Of a DNA stretch of 64,000 nucleotides, positions 9,159 through 18,396 are shown piece after piece; the stretch's first letter is position 1, and each line of letters begins with the position of its first letter. The translations under genes and the position numbers were made by a program. The stretch covers positions 558,001-622,000 of the forward strand of contig NZ_JAJAWG010000001.1 in assembly GCF_020531905.1 (NCBI RefSeq), written 5' to 3'. The notes under the pieces were generated by a model, which was given only the letters and a program-made list of their open reading frames with translations, did not search any database and had not been told where the DNA came from. Source of the DNA: Deefgea salmonis. Lineage in GTDB: Bacteria; Pseudomonadota; Gammaproteobacteria; Burkholderiales; Chitinibacteraceae.

Positions 9159-9998
9159 ATGCAACAAATCGAAAAACACGCCTGCTTTGGCGGCTGGCAA
9201 GAAGTTTGGACGCATGAGTCCCACTTACTGAACTGCCCAATGCGCTTTGCAGTTTACCTGCCGCCACAAGCTAAAGAGCGCAAAGTACCGGTACTCTATT
9301 GGCTTTCTGGCCTGACGTGCACCGAGCAAAATGTCATCACCAAATCCGGCATCCAACGCTACGCCGCAGAACACGGCATCATGATTGTCGCGCCAGACAC
9401 CAGCCCAAGAGGTGAATCCGTTGCCGATGACGCCGCTTATGACTTGGGTCAGGGTGCGAGCTTTTACTTAAATGCCACACAGTCGCCGTGGTGCAATCAC
9501 TACCAAATGTATGATTACATTCTGCACGAGCTACCTCGCCTGATCACCACGCACTTTGCCGCCAACGAAAGAAAGTCGATCAGCGGCCACTCAATGGGCG
9601 GCCATGGCGCACTGGTGCTGGGGCTTAGAAACCCCAATGACTATGTCAGCGTCTCGGCGTTCTCGCCGATTGTTTCGCCAAGCCAAGTGGGCTGGGGACA
9701 AAAAGCCTTTACCGCCTACCTTGGGGATGATCGCGCGGCGTGGCAACAATACGATGCCGTTGCGTTAATTTTGCAAGGCCACGACAAAAAGGCATTTTTG
9801 GTCGACCAAGGACTGGACGATCCGTTCTACGCCGAACAGCTGTGCACCCAAAACATCGAAAACGCCTGCCAACAGATGCATATCGACGCGCAAATTCGCT
9901 ACCACGCAGGATATGACCATAGCTACTATTTTATCGCCAGCTGGATCGAAGATCACGTGGCTTATCATGCCAAGCAGCTCCAGCGCTCAATCGAATAA
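9159..9998 (+). CDS. frmB: S-formylglutathione hydrolase
   Basis: A 279-residue alpha/beta hydrolase that releases formate and glutathione from S-formylglutathione, completing formaldehyde detoxification. The nucleophile elbow SGHSMGGHG places the catalytic Ser at 145; LSGLTCTEQN (49-58) forms the oxyanion region and YHAGYDHSYYF near the C-terminus carries the catalytic His. Length fits FghA/FrmB/esterase D. It lies 126 bp after frmA with a hairpin in the gap and is likely part of the same operon. Confidence 0.96.
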   Translation: MQQIEKHACFGGWQEVWTHESHLLNCPMRFAVYLPPQAKERKVPVLYWLSGLTCTEQNVITKSGIQRYAAEHGIMIVAPDTSPRGESVADDAAYDLGQGASFYLNATQSPWCNHYQMYDYILHELPRLITTHFAANERKSISGHSMGGHGALVLGLRNPNDYVSVSAFSPIVSPSQVGWGQKAFTAYLGDDRAAWQQYDAVALILQGHDKKAFLVDQGLDDPFYAEQLCTQNIENACQQMHIDAQIRYHAGYDHSYYFIASWIEDHVAYHAKQLQRSIE

Positions 9999-10018
9999 GC
10001 ACGTTTGCCCAAGCCCGA

Positions 10019-11419
10019 TTAATGGCGATCAACGGCAAGTTGAAGCCGTTGAATTAAATCTTGATATTGCGGTGATTTTTTTAATAACGCATGGCTTAGT
10101 TGCCGCAAACGATCGACTTGCTCCGGCGCAAGCACAAAGCTCGTGGGTAGATTATCAAAATACGCTCGCTCAGCGTCGTCTTCGATTTGTGCAAAACTCA
10201 ACACAATCGGCGTAACGGTGATGGGTAAGTCGGCCTTACCATTGAGCTGCCCTTGTAAACGTCGTGATCGATTCAGTGCTTTGGCCATATCCTCGATCAA
10301 AGAAATGGTCTCATAAGAATATTGATCGATCGGTGTGCCAATGGCCCGCAAAGCGACCTCAAACTCGTTAGGCGGCTGAGCGGATGTACCCCAGGTCAGG
10401 GTTGGGCTCGACGAGGCATTCACAATGATAAATGCAATATTTTTAATTGCCGCTTCGCCATTGGCCTCTCGTTTCTCTTGAATCAGTGGCAGAGCCTCAA
10501 GCAACTCTAAAATTAACCGCGCGCCCAAATTGTCCGATATACCGCCATCGGCAAGATGTAGAAAAGGCCTTTTATCACTATTTTGTATCGATTTAAGTTC
10601 GCGAATTCTTTGCAAGGTACGAATCGGCAAATCATTTTTATTTTTAGCCAATTGAAGTGCCTCATCGACCCACGCTGGAATATTAGCGCCACAATGAAGA
10701 CCGTAATTATTAAATGTAATTGGCGTAAATAAGATAGGTACGGCTGATGAAGCCGTCGCCGCTCTGGACAACTTCACTGCAGATAAATCAGAACAAATTA
10801 GATCAAAAAAATCTTGCGAAAACGTAAAGCGAAAACTCGATGCCGCTTCGGTTGCTGAAACGAGAATTCGTGGGCCTTTTTTATCGAGTAAATCACCAAA
10901 AGTGGCATTATTAAATAATATTTCATCGTAATACGCCTGACTCATATCGGAACGGCTATAGGTCGGCTGCCACATATTGGGCCAGTTGATGGGATTGATC
11001 CATTTATTAAATAGTGTGCCTTGCACATTTCGCTTTAAAAAGCGGGCTTCATATTCTTCAAATAAACGTTCCCCATACAAGCCATAGGCCAATGCGGTAA
11101 AACTACCGCCCGAAACCCCAGTAATGTAATCGACTTCTTCGAGTAAGTTGTTTGCCCCAGCCCTGCCATGAATCGGGGTGGCACGTAACGCTTCTAATAC
11201 CCCATAAGAGAAGGCCGCAGCACGCGTCCCTCCGCCAGAAAAAGCCAGCATAAACACAGTTGCCGGATCTTGCGCCTTTAATTCTGAGCCATGAAAAAAT
11301 CGATACCCCTCACTCACGTCCACCTGACTAATGGGTGGATTAATCGATCGAGTAGCGCAAGCACTCAAGAGTATGGCGTAGATCAAAACCAAAGCATGAG
11401 AAGCGATTTTTATGCGCAT
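10019..11419 (-). CDS. Patatin-like phospholipase lipoprotein
   Basis: A 466-residue predicted outer-membrane or periplasm-facing lipoprotein: the signal peptide ends in a lipobox LLSAC with Cys21 as lipidation site. Patatin motifs follow: the oxyanion glycines in SGGGTRAAAF (61-70), the nucleophile elbow GVSGGS (101-106, Ser104) and the catalytic Asp in LADGGISDN (near 300). The Ser-Asp dyad is intact, so lipid acyl hydrolase activity is likely. It lies 50 bp downstream of the TolC-like gene on the same strand, though a functional link is not evident. Confidence 0.88.
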   Translation of the reverse strand: MRIKIASHALVLIYAILLSACATRSINPPISQVDVSEGYRFFHGSELKAQDPATVFMLAFSGGGTRAAAFSYGVLEALRATPIHGRAGANNLLEEVDYITGVSGGSFTALAYGLYGERLFEEYEARFLKRNVQGTLFNKWINPINWPNMWQPTYSRSDMSQAYYDEILFNNATFGDLLDKKGPRILVSATEAASSFRFTFSQDFFDLICSDLSAVKLSRAATASSAVPILFTPITFNNYGLHCGANIPAWVDEALQLAKNKNDLPIRTLQRIRELKSIQNSDKRPFLHLADGGISDNLGARLILELLEALPLIQEKREANGEAAIKNIAFIIVNASSSPTLTWGTSAQPPNEFEVALRAIGTPIDQYSYETISLIEDMAKALNRSRRLQGQLNGKADLPITVTPIVLSFAQIEDDAERAYFDNLPTSFVLAPEQVDRLRQLSHALLKKSPQYQDLIQRLQLAVDRH

Positions 11420-11469
11420 GCGGATCCTAAAAAGTCATGATTTGGTCAATACCAAGGCAATAAACATCA

Positions 11470-12888
11470 CTACTGAATGAATTTTTCCGCAGGAGGTACG
11501 TCGAGCAGACTCGTTGCTAAAGCCAATGCTGCCGAAGCGGTTTGCACTAAGCCGATGCTCTCTTCATCGCTGGCCTGGGCACGAATTAAATCCGTGTGCG
11601 CATTGGTCACCTCAATCAGACTGGCAACACCATAACGGTAAGAATCAAACACGGCTTGATAAGCCGCGCTCGCTGCCGTTTTAAACGCCAAGGCTGCGGC
11701 GCGTTTATTCATGGCCACTTTCAGGGCATTATGGGTTTTCCATACCTCGCGAACCGCTTGATCACGAGCCTGCTTAAGCTCGTATTGCGCCTCTTGGCGG
11801 CGCGATTGCGCCAAGGTGACTTTGGAATGGCCATAGCCACCATCAAAAATAGGCACATCCAAAGACAGCATGATGCCGTACTGCGGCTGAGTGGTACGCA
11901 ATGTTTTGCTTTCTTCAATACCAATACTGTTTAAGGTGTAACCGGCATTCACCGACAAACCCAGCTTAGGCCGCTCTTCTGCCCGTGCTTGTTCAATTTC
12001 TTCGGTCCGAGCGTTGAGCTCGGCTTCACGCATTTTTAGATCGGGACGATGCTCTAAGGCTTGTTTCACCAAGACATCAATCGACTGCAAAAACAGCGCA
12101 GATTGGATCTCTGGCTGTTCCGCTGCGATGTTCAACTGACTAGAAGGCGCCAGCCCCACAATATCCAAAAAACGCAGATAAAGTTCACTTTCTGCCGCAC
12201 GAACCTCAGTCAATTGATAATGCGATTGTGCCAATTGCTGCTGTGCTTGCAATACATCGGGCTTAGTCGCCATACCTGATTTTTTTCTTGCTAACGTGGC
12301 CGCCAACAACAGCTGACTTTGTGACTCAGCCGCTTCAAAGATTTTGATCTTAGCGCGTAAGCTATTGAGCGAGTGATAGTGACGAATCACTTCAAAAACC
12401 AATTTTTGATGCTGACCCGTGAATCCAACTTGCGCCGCCACCATCCTTTGTTGCGCAATATTGACACTCGCTTGGCGCTGACCACCATCGAGTAACAGCC
12501 ACTTTAACGTGAGCATAGGCGCAACAGCGCCTATGTCTGCGGTGAAATACCCTTTAGGCGTTAACACCGTTTGTGGCAAAGGAAATGAAACGTGCTGAAA
12601 CCCAGCCAACACCGCGGCCGCAATATGTGGCTTGAATGTACTCTGAGCAATGCCAAGCCCTGCTGCCGCCTGCTTGGCTTTCTCCCAAGCAACTCGAGTC
12701 TCAATATTATGCGTAGCCGCCAAATCAATTAAATCACTCAATGACCACACTCGCCCATCATCTACCGCGCCGCCACCAAACTCAGCACCCCATTGAGGCA
12801 CTATAGGTGGCGCAGCAAGCTCCTCAGCAAAGACCAAGGTACTCGAAAAAAGTAAGGCCAGCAAAGTACAAGAGAACAACCGAGGCAT
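11470..12888 (-). CDS. TolC-family outer membrane efflux protein (MdtP-like)
   Basis: A 472-residue outer-membrane channel with a signal peptide (residues 1-21, ending VFA) and two long helical halves typical of the OEP family, for example LNARTEEIEQARAEERPKLG and the later ARDQAVREVWKTHNAL. There is no lipobox cysteine at the signal end. It is transcribed away from a YtcA-like, HlyD-like and FUSC-like set, matching the parts of E. coli MdtNOP. It likely provides the outer-membrane exit of that pump. Substrate unknown; aromatic acids or dyes are usual for this group. Confidence 0.85.
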   Translation of the reverse strand: MPRLFSCTLLALLFSSTLVFAEELAAPPIVPQWGAEFGGGAVDDGRVWSLSDLIDLAATHNIETRVAWEKAKQAAAGLGIAQSTFKPHIAAAVLAGFQHVSFPLPQTVLTPKGYFTADIGAVAPMLTLKWLLLDGGQRQASVNIAQQRMVAAQVGFTGQHQKLVFEVIRHYHSLNSLRAKIKIFEAAESQSQLLLAATLARKKSGMATKPDVLQAQQQLAQSHYQLTEVRAAESELYLRFLDIVGLAPSSQLNIAAEQPEIQSALFLQSIDVLVKQALEHRPDLKMREAELNARTEEIEQARAEERPKLGLSVNAGYTLNSIGIEESKTLRTTQPQYGIMLSLDVPIFDGGYGHSKVTLAQSRRQEAQYELKQARDQAVREVWKTHNALKVAMNKRAAALAFKTAASAAYQAVFDSYRYGVASLIEVTNAHTDLIRAQASDEESIGLVQTASAALALATSLLDVPPAEKFIQ

Positions 12889-12931
12889 AAATTAAAATCC
12901 AAGCAAGACAGAGTGACAAATATCAGATCGC

Positions 12932-12964
12932 AGCATGATTATGCTTTGCATTGTAAACTAATGC
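12932..12964. promoter_or_regulatory. Two adjacent dyads in the divergent efflux promoter region
   Basis: AGCATGATTATGCT (12932-12945) and GCATTGTAAACTAATGC (12948-12964) are perfect inverted repeats standing side by side in the 206-bp gap between the TolC-like gene and the ytcA-like gene. They are candidate operator sites for a regulator encoded elsewhere. Confidence 0.4.
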
Positions 12965-13094
12965 GATAAGATTCAATCAGCAAGCTTATTTTAAAGTTAC
13001 TAAAAGCCATGCTTGAGATGTAAACATTCAGGTGCGATAATTTGCACTTCGCTTTAAATCGCTCGCTAACTGTCGTTGGCACAGGAGTTTTGCA

Positions 13095-13346
13095 TTGCCC
13101 AACGTTGCCGTCGTATTTATTTTATTGTTTTCTAGCATGGCCTACGCCGCTGCCCCTATTCTATTTATGGGTGCATTTTTCCCGGCTTGGCTGGCGGCCA
13201 TGATCATCGCCTTACCCATGACATTGCTCCTTGTTGCCGCCTTGGCAAGGCTGAACTTAGTCCGCTTTTTGCAGCCACGCGGCTTAATTTATCTGGCTTT
13301 TTATGCAATAGTTTGTGCCTTGGTTTGGCTGGCTGCATTGACTTAA
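13095..13346 (+). CDS. YtcA-like small membrane protein of an efflux operon
   Basis: An 83-residue hydrophobic protein with a cleavable-looking N-terminus and two further helices (about 24-46 and 60-80). The pattern GAFFPAWLAAMI followed by a second helix ending LVWLAAL resembles E. coli YtcA, encoded with the mdtNOP pump. It starts with TTG; AGGAG at 13083-13087 lies seven bases upstream and supports this start. The HlyD-like gene follows after 22 bp. Its role in the pump is unknown. Confidence 0.72.
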   Translation: MPNVAVVFILLFSSMAYAAAPILFMGAFFPAWLAAMIIALPMTLLLVAALARLNLVRFLQPRGLIYLAFYAIVCALVWLAALT

Positions 13347-13368
13347 AATCACTTATAAGAACCTTAAA

Positions 13369-14403
13369 ATGTCAGATCAAACATCGTCGTTCAAGGGAAA
13401 AATCATCAGTGCGGTGATTTTGCTCAGTGCCGTATTGTTGCTTGTGTATGTGGTGAACTTGAATGAGCAAACACCGCAAACTGAAGATGCTTACGTTGAT
13501 GCCAATCGCATTGACGTCGTATCCCAAGTTCAAGGAAAGATTGCAAAAATGAATGTGCAAGACAATCAATCGGTCAAAGCTGGCGATGTGTTATTTGTGA
13601 TTGATCCTGAACCTTACCGCTTGCGATTAGCACAAGCTCAAGCTCAGCTTGCATCATTAGAACAGCAAATCATCCTGACTCAGCGCGGAGTCAATGCTCA
13701 GCGCTTTGGCGCCCAAGGCGTCAATGAAGGGGTTGCTGCGGCAGAGGCGCAATTAAAACTAGCCACTGCAACCGTCGCCCGACTCGAGCCGCTTCACGCC
13801 AAAGAGTACGTCACTAGCGATCAGCTCGATGTTGCCAACACAAAAAAAATTGAAGCGGGTATCGCGGTGCAACGGGCCCGTACCGCAGCACAACAAGCCA
13901 CGGCCAGCATTAGTGGCACCGACGCGCTACAAGCGCAATTGGTCGGCGCACAAGCGGCAGTTGCTAGCGCCAAATATGATCTGGCGCATACCGAAGTTCG
14001 CGCCCCCTTCAATGGCCGCGTGATCAATCTCACCACGGCTGCAGGCGAATTTTCTTCGCCCTCCAAACCGATCTTTACCTTGATCGATACACGGCATTGG
14101 TACGTCGTAGCCAATTTTCGCGAAACCGAACTGCAAAAAATTCGTGACGGCGATGTGGCCAAAATTCGACTAATGAATGACCCCAAGCGCGTCTATAGCG
14201 CCAAAGTACATGGCATTGGCTTTGGGGTTCATGCTGAGGACAGTGCCCATATTGCAGGCATGCCTTATGTGTCCCGTAAACTGAACTGGGTCCATGTTGC
14301 CCAGCGCTTTCCAGTCAGACTGTTGCTGGATAACCCAGAGCCCGCTACGGCATTTCGCATCGGTCTTTCCGCTTCGGTATTGATCGACCCTAGCCACCAA
14401 TGA
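13369..14403 (+). CDS. HlyD-family periplasmic adaptor (MdtN/AaeA-like)
   Basis: A 344-residue membrane fusion protein with one N-terminal transmembrane helix (about 10-28), a biotinyl-lipoyl-like half EDAYVDANRIDVVSQVQGKI (38-57), a long coiled hairpin (80-190) and the second half-motif VRAPFNGRVINL near 206-217. It should bridge the inner-membrane FUSC protein and the TolC-like channel. It overlaps the next gene by four bases (ATGA), so the two are coupled. Confidence 0.92.
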   Translation: MSDQTSSFKGKIISAVILLSAVLLLVYVVNLNEQTPQTEDAYVDANRIDVVSQVQGKIAKMNVQDNQSVKAGDVLFVIDPEPYRLRLAQAQAQLASLEQQIILTQRGVNAQRFGAQGVNEGVAAAEAQLKLATATVARLEPLHAKEYVTSDQLDVANTKKIEAGIAVQRARTAAQQATASISGTDALQAQLVGAQAAVASAKYDLAHTEVRAPFNGRVINLTTAAGEFSSPSKPIFTLIDTRHWYVVANFRETELQKIRDGDVAKIRLMNDPKRVYSAKVHGIGFGVHAEDSAHIAGMPYVSRKLNWVHVAQRFPVRLLLDNPEPATAFRIGLSASVLIDPSHQ

Positions 14404-16403
14404 ATGCTTTAATTGATCTCTTACGTGTCGAGTTACGCCCGACTTCGGGACGTGCCAGTGCCACTTTACGCATCGTGATCACCACTGTTTTGGTGGTCAT
14501 TATTGCCATGACACTCGAAATACCCGAGGCCGCGCTTGCGGCTTACATGGTGCTCTTTATCAGCAAAGAGGAGTCGTACACCACCCTGCAATCAGGCCTA
14601 TTACTAATACTGGGATTAACAGTAGGTATAGCCCTGGGGCTTTTGCTCAATATGGCTTTCGTCGACATGCCTATGGCACGTATCACCACAATGATGCTGG
14701 CGATTTTTGCCGGCATGTGGCTAGTGCGCACCTTTTTAATCGGCCCCTTAGCCTTCGCGATTAGTTTTGTCATAATGATGACCATGACGTTAGCCGATTT
14801 TATTCCTAGCCCAGAACTCATCGTTCGTGCTCACTTGTGGCTATGGGTCGTGATTGCTTTTCCGATTGTGCTCACGATGTTGTCATTTGTGCTCGCACCA
14901 CAATTTAGCCCTCCACAGCGTTTTCGCGCACAACTGCTCGAACGCCTACTCAGTTGCGACACGGCGCTATCCAATCAAATAGGGGCGCTCGCACTCAAGC
15001 CTAACGCGGCCGAACCGGCTTATTGGCTGGCCAATCACATTCACGCTTTATCCAACCTACAGCGTTTATCCCAAAAAAGCACCGCCATCCCAAGTCGCTG
15101 GCGAGCCAATGACTCGCTCACACTACTATTCCGGCTCATTCTCTTAAGCCAACAATTGATCACCTCATCCCCAAGTCCACGCACCGCAGAACAACTGCAT
15201 ATCTTGCGCGAAGCCCATGCTCAGTTACGTCATTTAATCGCCGAGCTCCAAGACAATAAGCCTCTACCGAGCAGTACAACCACAGCAGCAGAACAAACAC
15301 CCAATGGTGATGTGGATCTTTTGCTTAGTGATTTAAGCCTTGTTCTAAACCATTTAAGCCATTTAAATGCTGTGGCTGATCCGCTCGAACCTAAACCCAA
15401 ACCCGCCTTATGGCTTGCCGATGCATTCAGTAATCCTGAATATCCGCAATTTGCCTTCAAAGTCACCTTGGCGGCCATGTTGTGCTATGTGCTGTACAAC
15501 TTATTTGATTGGCAAGGCATTCATACCTGCATGATCACCTGCACCATCATTGCTTTATCGAGCAACGGTGCCACAGTACATCGGGGCACACTGCGCATCG
15601 CCGGTGCCATCATTGGCGGGATAATGGGCATCGTCACAGTGGTGTTTATTTTTCCACACCTACAAAGCATTGTTGGTCTAGTGATCGTTGTGGCCGCAGG
15701 CACGGCCATTGCCGCCTGGGTTTCTTTAGGTAGCGAGCGAATTGCCTATGCCGGCTTACAAATCGGACTGGCCTTCTTTATGTGTGTGCTACAAGGCTTT
15801 GGCCCTGCAACCGACTTTGAAATCATTCGCGATCGTTTATTTGGGATTTTGCTGGGTAACGCCATGATGGCCTTGGTTTTCTCATCTCTGTGGCCCGTTT
15901 ATGCGCAAACACAGCTATATAAACACCTGCAACACTATTTAAAAAATGTCGCTCAAGTATTGCAACAAGGCACGCTCGGCCAGCGCGGTATCGCATTACA
16001 AGCAGATTTAGAACAAGCGAGCGATCTCGCTAACTTACAAAGTTTTGAAGCCGTTTTTAGCCCCCCTGCCCAACGTCAAAAAATCGCCCAACAACAGCAC
16101 CAACTATCCACACTACAAATCCTCTCCCCCAATTTAGCGCTCTTACTTCGCGCCGAAGCCACGCTAAAGCGCGAAAATTTACCACCCGATTTAATTGCGA
16201 AACATCAGCAGCAATTAGCGCGCATCGGCGTATTTTTGAGCCAATTTAGCCAAGGTTCACCTGAACTTTCTTTGCTCGAGCAGGGGTTTAAAGCCCTTAA
16301 AACACAGACCGACCGTGTGAACAATACGCTAACAACCACCCTCATCCAACAACATCGGCGCGCCTTCGCTTTACTCGCCAACCTCGCCGAAACCCCGCAC
16401 TAA
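14400..16403 (+). CDS. FUSC-family inner-membrane efflux protein (MdtO/AaeB-like)
   Basis: A 667-residue protein with two clusters of membrane helices (about 20-180 and 355-505), each followed by a soluble region, the two-part build of the fusaric acid resistance (FUSC) family. Size is close to E. coli MdtO. It is coupled to the HlyD-like gene and completes a tripartite pump with the divergent TolC-like protein. Aromatic acids or related antimicrobials are plausible substrates by family; none can be specified from sequence. Confidence 0.9.
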   Translation: MNALIDLLRVELRPTSGRASATLRIVITTVLVVIIAMTLEIPEAALAAYMVLFISKEESYTTLQSGLLLILGLTVGIALGLLLNMAFVDMPMARITTMMLAIFAGMWLVRTFLIGPLAFAISFVIMMTMTLADFIPSPELIVRAHLWLWVVIAFPIVLTMLSFVLAPQFSPPQRFRAQLLERLLSCDTALSNQIGALALKPNAAEPAYWLANHIHALSNLQRLSQKSTAIPSRWRANDSLTLLFRLILLSQQLITSSPSPRTAEQLHILREAHAQLRHLIAELQDNKPLPSSTTTAAEQTPNGDVDLLLSDLSLVLNHLSHLNAVADPLEPKPKPALWLADAFSNPEYPQFAFKVTLAAMLCYVLYNLFDWQGIHTCMITCTIIALSSNGATVHRGTLRIAGAIIGGIMGIVTVVFIFPHLQSIVGLVIVVAAGTAIAAWVSLGSERIAYAGLQIGLAFFMCVLQGFGPATDFEIIRDRLFGILLGNAMMALVFSSLWPVYAQTQLYKHLQHYLKNVAQVLQQGTLGQRGIALQADLEQASDLANLQSFEAVFSPPAQRQKIAQQQHQLSTLQILSPNLALLLRAEATLKRENLPPDLIAKHQQQLARIGVFLSQFSQGSPELSLLEQGFKALKTQTDRVNNTLTTTLIQQHRRAFALLANLAETPH

Positions 16404-16454
16404 ATCTGCCCCAGCGCATTGATTGTCATGCCAAAGCCCCAAAGCAAGAGTCCG

Positions 16455-16538
16455 TGCGCCGCACAGGAAATACCATCGCCGCGCACGCAATACGTCACAA
16501 AGATTCCAGCGTTTTTGGACGATGTCGTTGTTATTCAT
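16455..16538 (-). pseudogene. N-terminal remnant of a type I methyltransferase (hsdM)
   Basis: Reading down from 16538, the peptide MNNNDIVQKRWNLCDVLR matches the usual start of HsdM subunits (…LWNLC.VLRDDG). One base later in a shifted frame comes RGDGISC, the expected continuation, so a frameshift has occurred, and nothing of the methylase core follows. The remnant ATG overlaps the stop of the Fic remnant by four bases, keeping the original operon join. The gene is clearly dead. Confidence 0.6.
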
Positions 16539-16728
16539 GGTGTTTTCTGATTTAGCATTGTGAGATAGCCGCTATAAGCGCAAATACGGTTGCGTGCTTG
16601 ACCGGTCACTTCGCGCACGATGCAGAGGTTTTCGAGCGCATCGAGTACCTTGCCGATGGTGGCTGGCGTGAGGGTGGTCGCAGTTTGCAAACACACATGC
16701 GCGCGGCCGTAATCACGGTGTTGCTAAA
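16535..16728 (-). pseudogene. C-terminal remnant of a Fic-family protein
   Basis: A frame on the minus strand encodes a winged-helix-like end typical of Fic proteins: TLTPATIGKVLDALENLCIV followed by REVTGQARNRICAYSGYLT and a stop at 16535. In the family the tail reads …LGIVRELTGQ.RNR.F.Y..YL. The frame is closed upstream by a stop (TAG) about 50 codons back and the HPFxxGNG catalytic core is missing. It is therefore a decayed fragment, probably from a type I restriction locus, since an hsdM start follows. Confidence 0.65.
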
Positions 16729-16921
16729 TCTAGTACTGACCAGCAGGTATTGCGCTCGTTCGCCGGTAGCCGAACGAAAGAAAGGGTAATCCCCCACCTT
16801 CGCTTTTTGCGCTCCCGTCAAAATTTTACGATTTTTCTCACTCATCTCGGCCTACCTTTTCATGGCAGAAACCATCTTAAACTGCGGTCTGTTTTGTTGT
16901 GGCCACGATACGAGGTGTCCG

Positions 16922-18328
16922 TTAGTTTCTAATCACAGTCGAGGTATTTGGCCGGTGAGCCAAAAAACTCAACAACAAAGATAAAGCAGCCAACGCAGTG
17001 GCCAGTACAAAAGTTCGGCTAAATGCTTGGGTAAGCAGCTCAGGGCTGATTTGATTGAGCGGGCGCGCTGGCAAGTACAGATTAAAGAAAAACGGCATCA
17101 CAGCCGCGCCGCTCATAAAACCCAAATTGCGCGTTAAGGTGAGCAAGCCCGAGCGCATACCACGCTGCGCTGGACTGGCGTCGAGCATCACACCGCTATT
17201 ATTAGCCGCCAGAAACAGCTGAAACGCAGGCGTGAGCAGCAACAACGCAAGCAAATATCCCGCAACGCCAAAAACGCGCGGCAGGCTAGCCAGCGCGATC
17301 AGCGCCAACACCATCTGCGCTAAGCCCAAGCGTTGCGTCACACGAAAGCCCAGCCGATCACACATTTTCCCTGCGGGTACACCCGATAGTGCCGCCACAA
17401 TTGGGCCCACCGCCATCACCAAGCCCATCTGGGTCACGCTCAGCCCCAGTGCAAAACTTAAATACAGCGGTCCTACGACCAGTGTCGACATCATCACCGT
17501 GGTGACCAGCATATTGGCGAGCAAAGCACCAGCCAAGGCGCGCTCGGCCAGTGCCCGAATCGGCACTAAGGGTGTAGCGCTGCGTAATTCAATCGTACAA
17601 AACAGCGCCAAAGCGAGCGCGGCCAGCGCAAAAAGCGCAGCCGGTGACAGAGCAATCCCCGCTGATTGCCCCACCGTGGCTAGCGCATACAGCACTAAGG
17701 CCAGCGCGAGTGATAATGCCCCCCAGATGTCATGGTTGGGCGCTGCACCTGCCTGTGCGGGAATGGCCTTCGATTGCATCGCAACCAGCAAAACGAACAT
17801 GCCAAGCGCAAAGAGCAGCACAAAAATCGACGGCCAGCCAAACTGGCCAATCAAAATGCCACCTAAGCTTGGCCCGAGCGCCGTTCCTATCGCCGACATC
17901 GTGCCGAGCAAGCCCATCATTGCGCCCAGCCGATTTTGATGACTGATTTGGCGCGCAAGCGACAAAGGCAATACCATCAACAGCGCCGCCGCCAAGCCCT
18001 GAACAGCGCGGCCAGCAATCAATAGCAAGGGATGGATAGCGAGGGCGCACAGCAGCGACATCAACGTAAATAGACCAAGCCCGATGATGAGCATTTTGCG
18101 CTGACCGTAACGGTCGCCAAGGCGAGCAGCCGACATGGCGCCGGCAGTAATGGCGATTAGATAGGCCAGAATAAACCACTGCGCCGTGGATACCGGCACG
18201 GCAAAGTGCTGTATCAATGTTGGCAGTGCGACGGCGACAATACTGATACCGAGCGAAGCCAGCAAAATGGACGCTGCCAGCGTAAAAAGCAGCGCATGGG
18301 GAACTGAAGTTTGTCTCGTGTTGGGCAT
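16922..18328 (-). CDS. MFS multidrug transporter (DHA2/EmrB-QacA type)
   Basis: A 468-residue inner-membrane transporter with about 14 hydrophobic helices. Motif A appears as RLGDRYGQRKML after the second helix, and motif C-like glycines occur in GLLGTMSAIGTALGPSLGG, a drug:H+ antiporter mark. The ATG at 18328 is chosen over 18343, as the likely transcription start (about 18354) leaves too short a leader for the latter and AGG lies upstream of 18328. It faces a MerR-type gene across a 19-bp-spacer promoter, implying drug- or redox-induced expression. Confidence 0.88.
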   Translation of the reverse strand: MPNTRQTSVPHALLFTLAASILLASLGISIVAVALPTLIQHFAVPVSTAQWFILAYLIAITAGAMSAARLGDRYGQRKMLIIGLGLFTLMSLLCALAIHPLLLIAGRAVQGLAAALLMVLPLSLARQISHQNRLGAMMGLLGTMSAIGTALGPSLGGILIGQFGWPSIFVLLFALGMFVLLVAMQSKAIPAQAGAAPNHDIWGALSLALALVLYALATVGQSAGIALSPAALFALAALALALFCTIELRSATPLVPIRALAERALAGALLANMLVTTVMMSTLVVGPLYLSFALGLSVTQMGLVMAVGPIVAALSGVPAGKMCDRLGFRVTQRLGLAQMVLALIALASLPRVFGVAGYLLALLLLTPAFQLFLAANNSGVMLDASPAQRGMRSGLLTLTRNLGFMSGAAVMPFFFNLYLPARPLNQISPELLTQAFSRTFVLATALAALSLLLSFLAHRPNTSTVIRN

Positions 18329-18360
18329 GTTAGACCTATGCATAAGTGGCGAATGGCACT

Positions 18361-18391
18361 ACTATGCAACCTAAAGCTAACTTGAGGTCAA
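18361..18391 (-). promoter_or_regulatory. MerR-type promoter of the MFS gene with palindrome in the spacer
   Basis: On the minus strand TTGACC (18386-18391) and CATAGT (18361-18366) are separated by 19 bp, the stretched spacing typical of MerR-activated promoters. The dyad ACCT-A-AAG-C-TA-A-CTT-G-AGGT (18369-18388) fills the spacer and resembles SoxR/MerR-family operators (ACCTCAAG…CTTGAGGT). Confidence 0.75.
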
Positions 18392-18396
18392 GCACT

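Larger units (their letters stand above)
16404..16921. other. Decayed region between the efflux operon and the MFS gene
   Basis: A 518-bp stretch without an intact gene. It contains the hsdM and Fic remnants on the minus strand. Upstream of these, codons from 16845 read MSEKNRKILTGAQKAKVGDY and run into the Fic region in another frame; this piece is not recognised but may be another fragment of the same locus. CGTTCG (16757-16762) and CGAACG (16771-16776) form a small hairpin. No transposon end was found. Confidence 0.55.

Noticed and set aside
16598-16789. Forward-strand 63-codon frame in the relic region
   Set aside because: It is the complement of the Fic-like remnant, which has recognisable family sequence on the minus strand.
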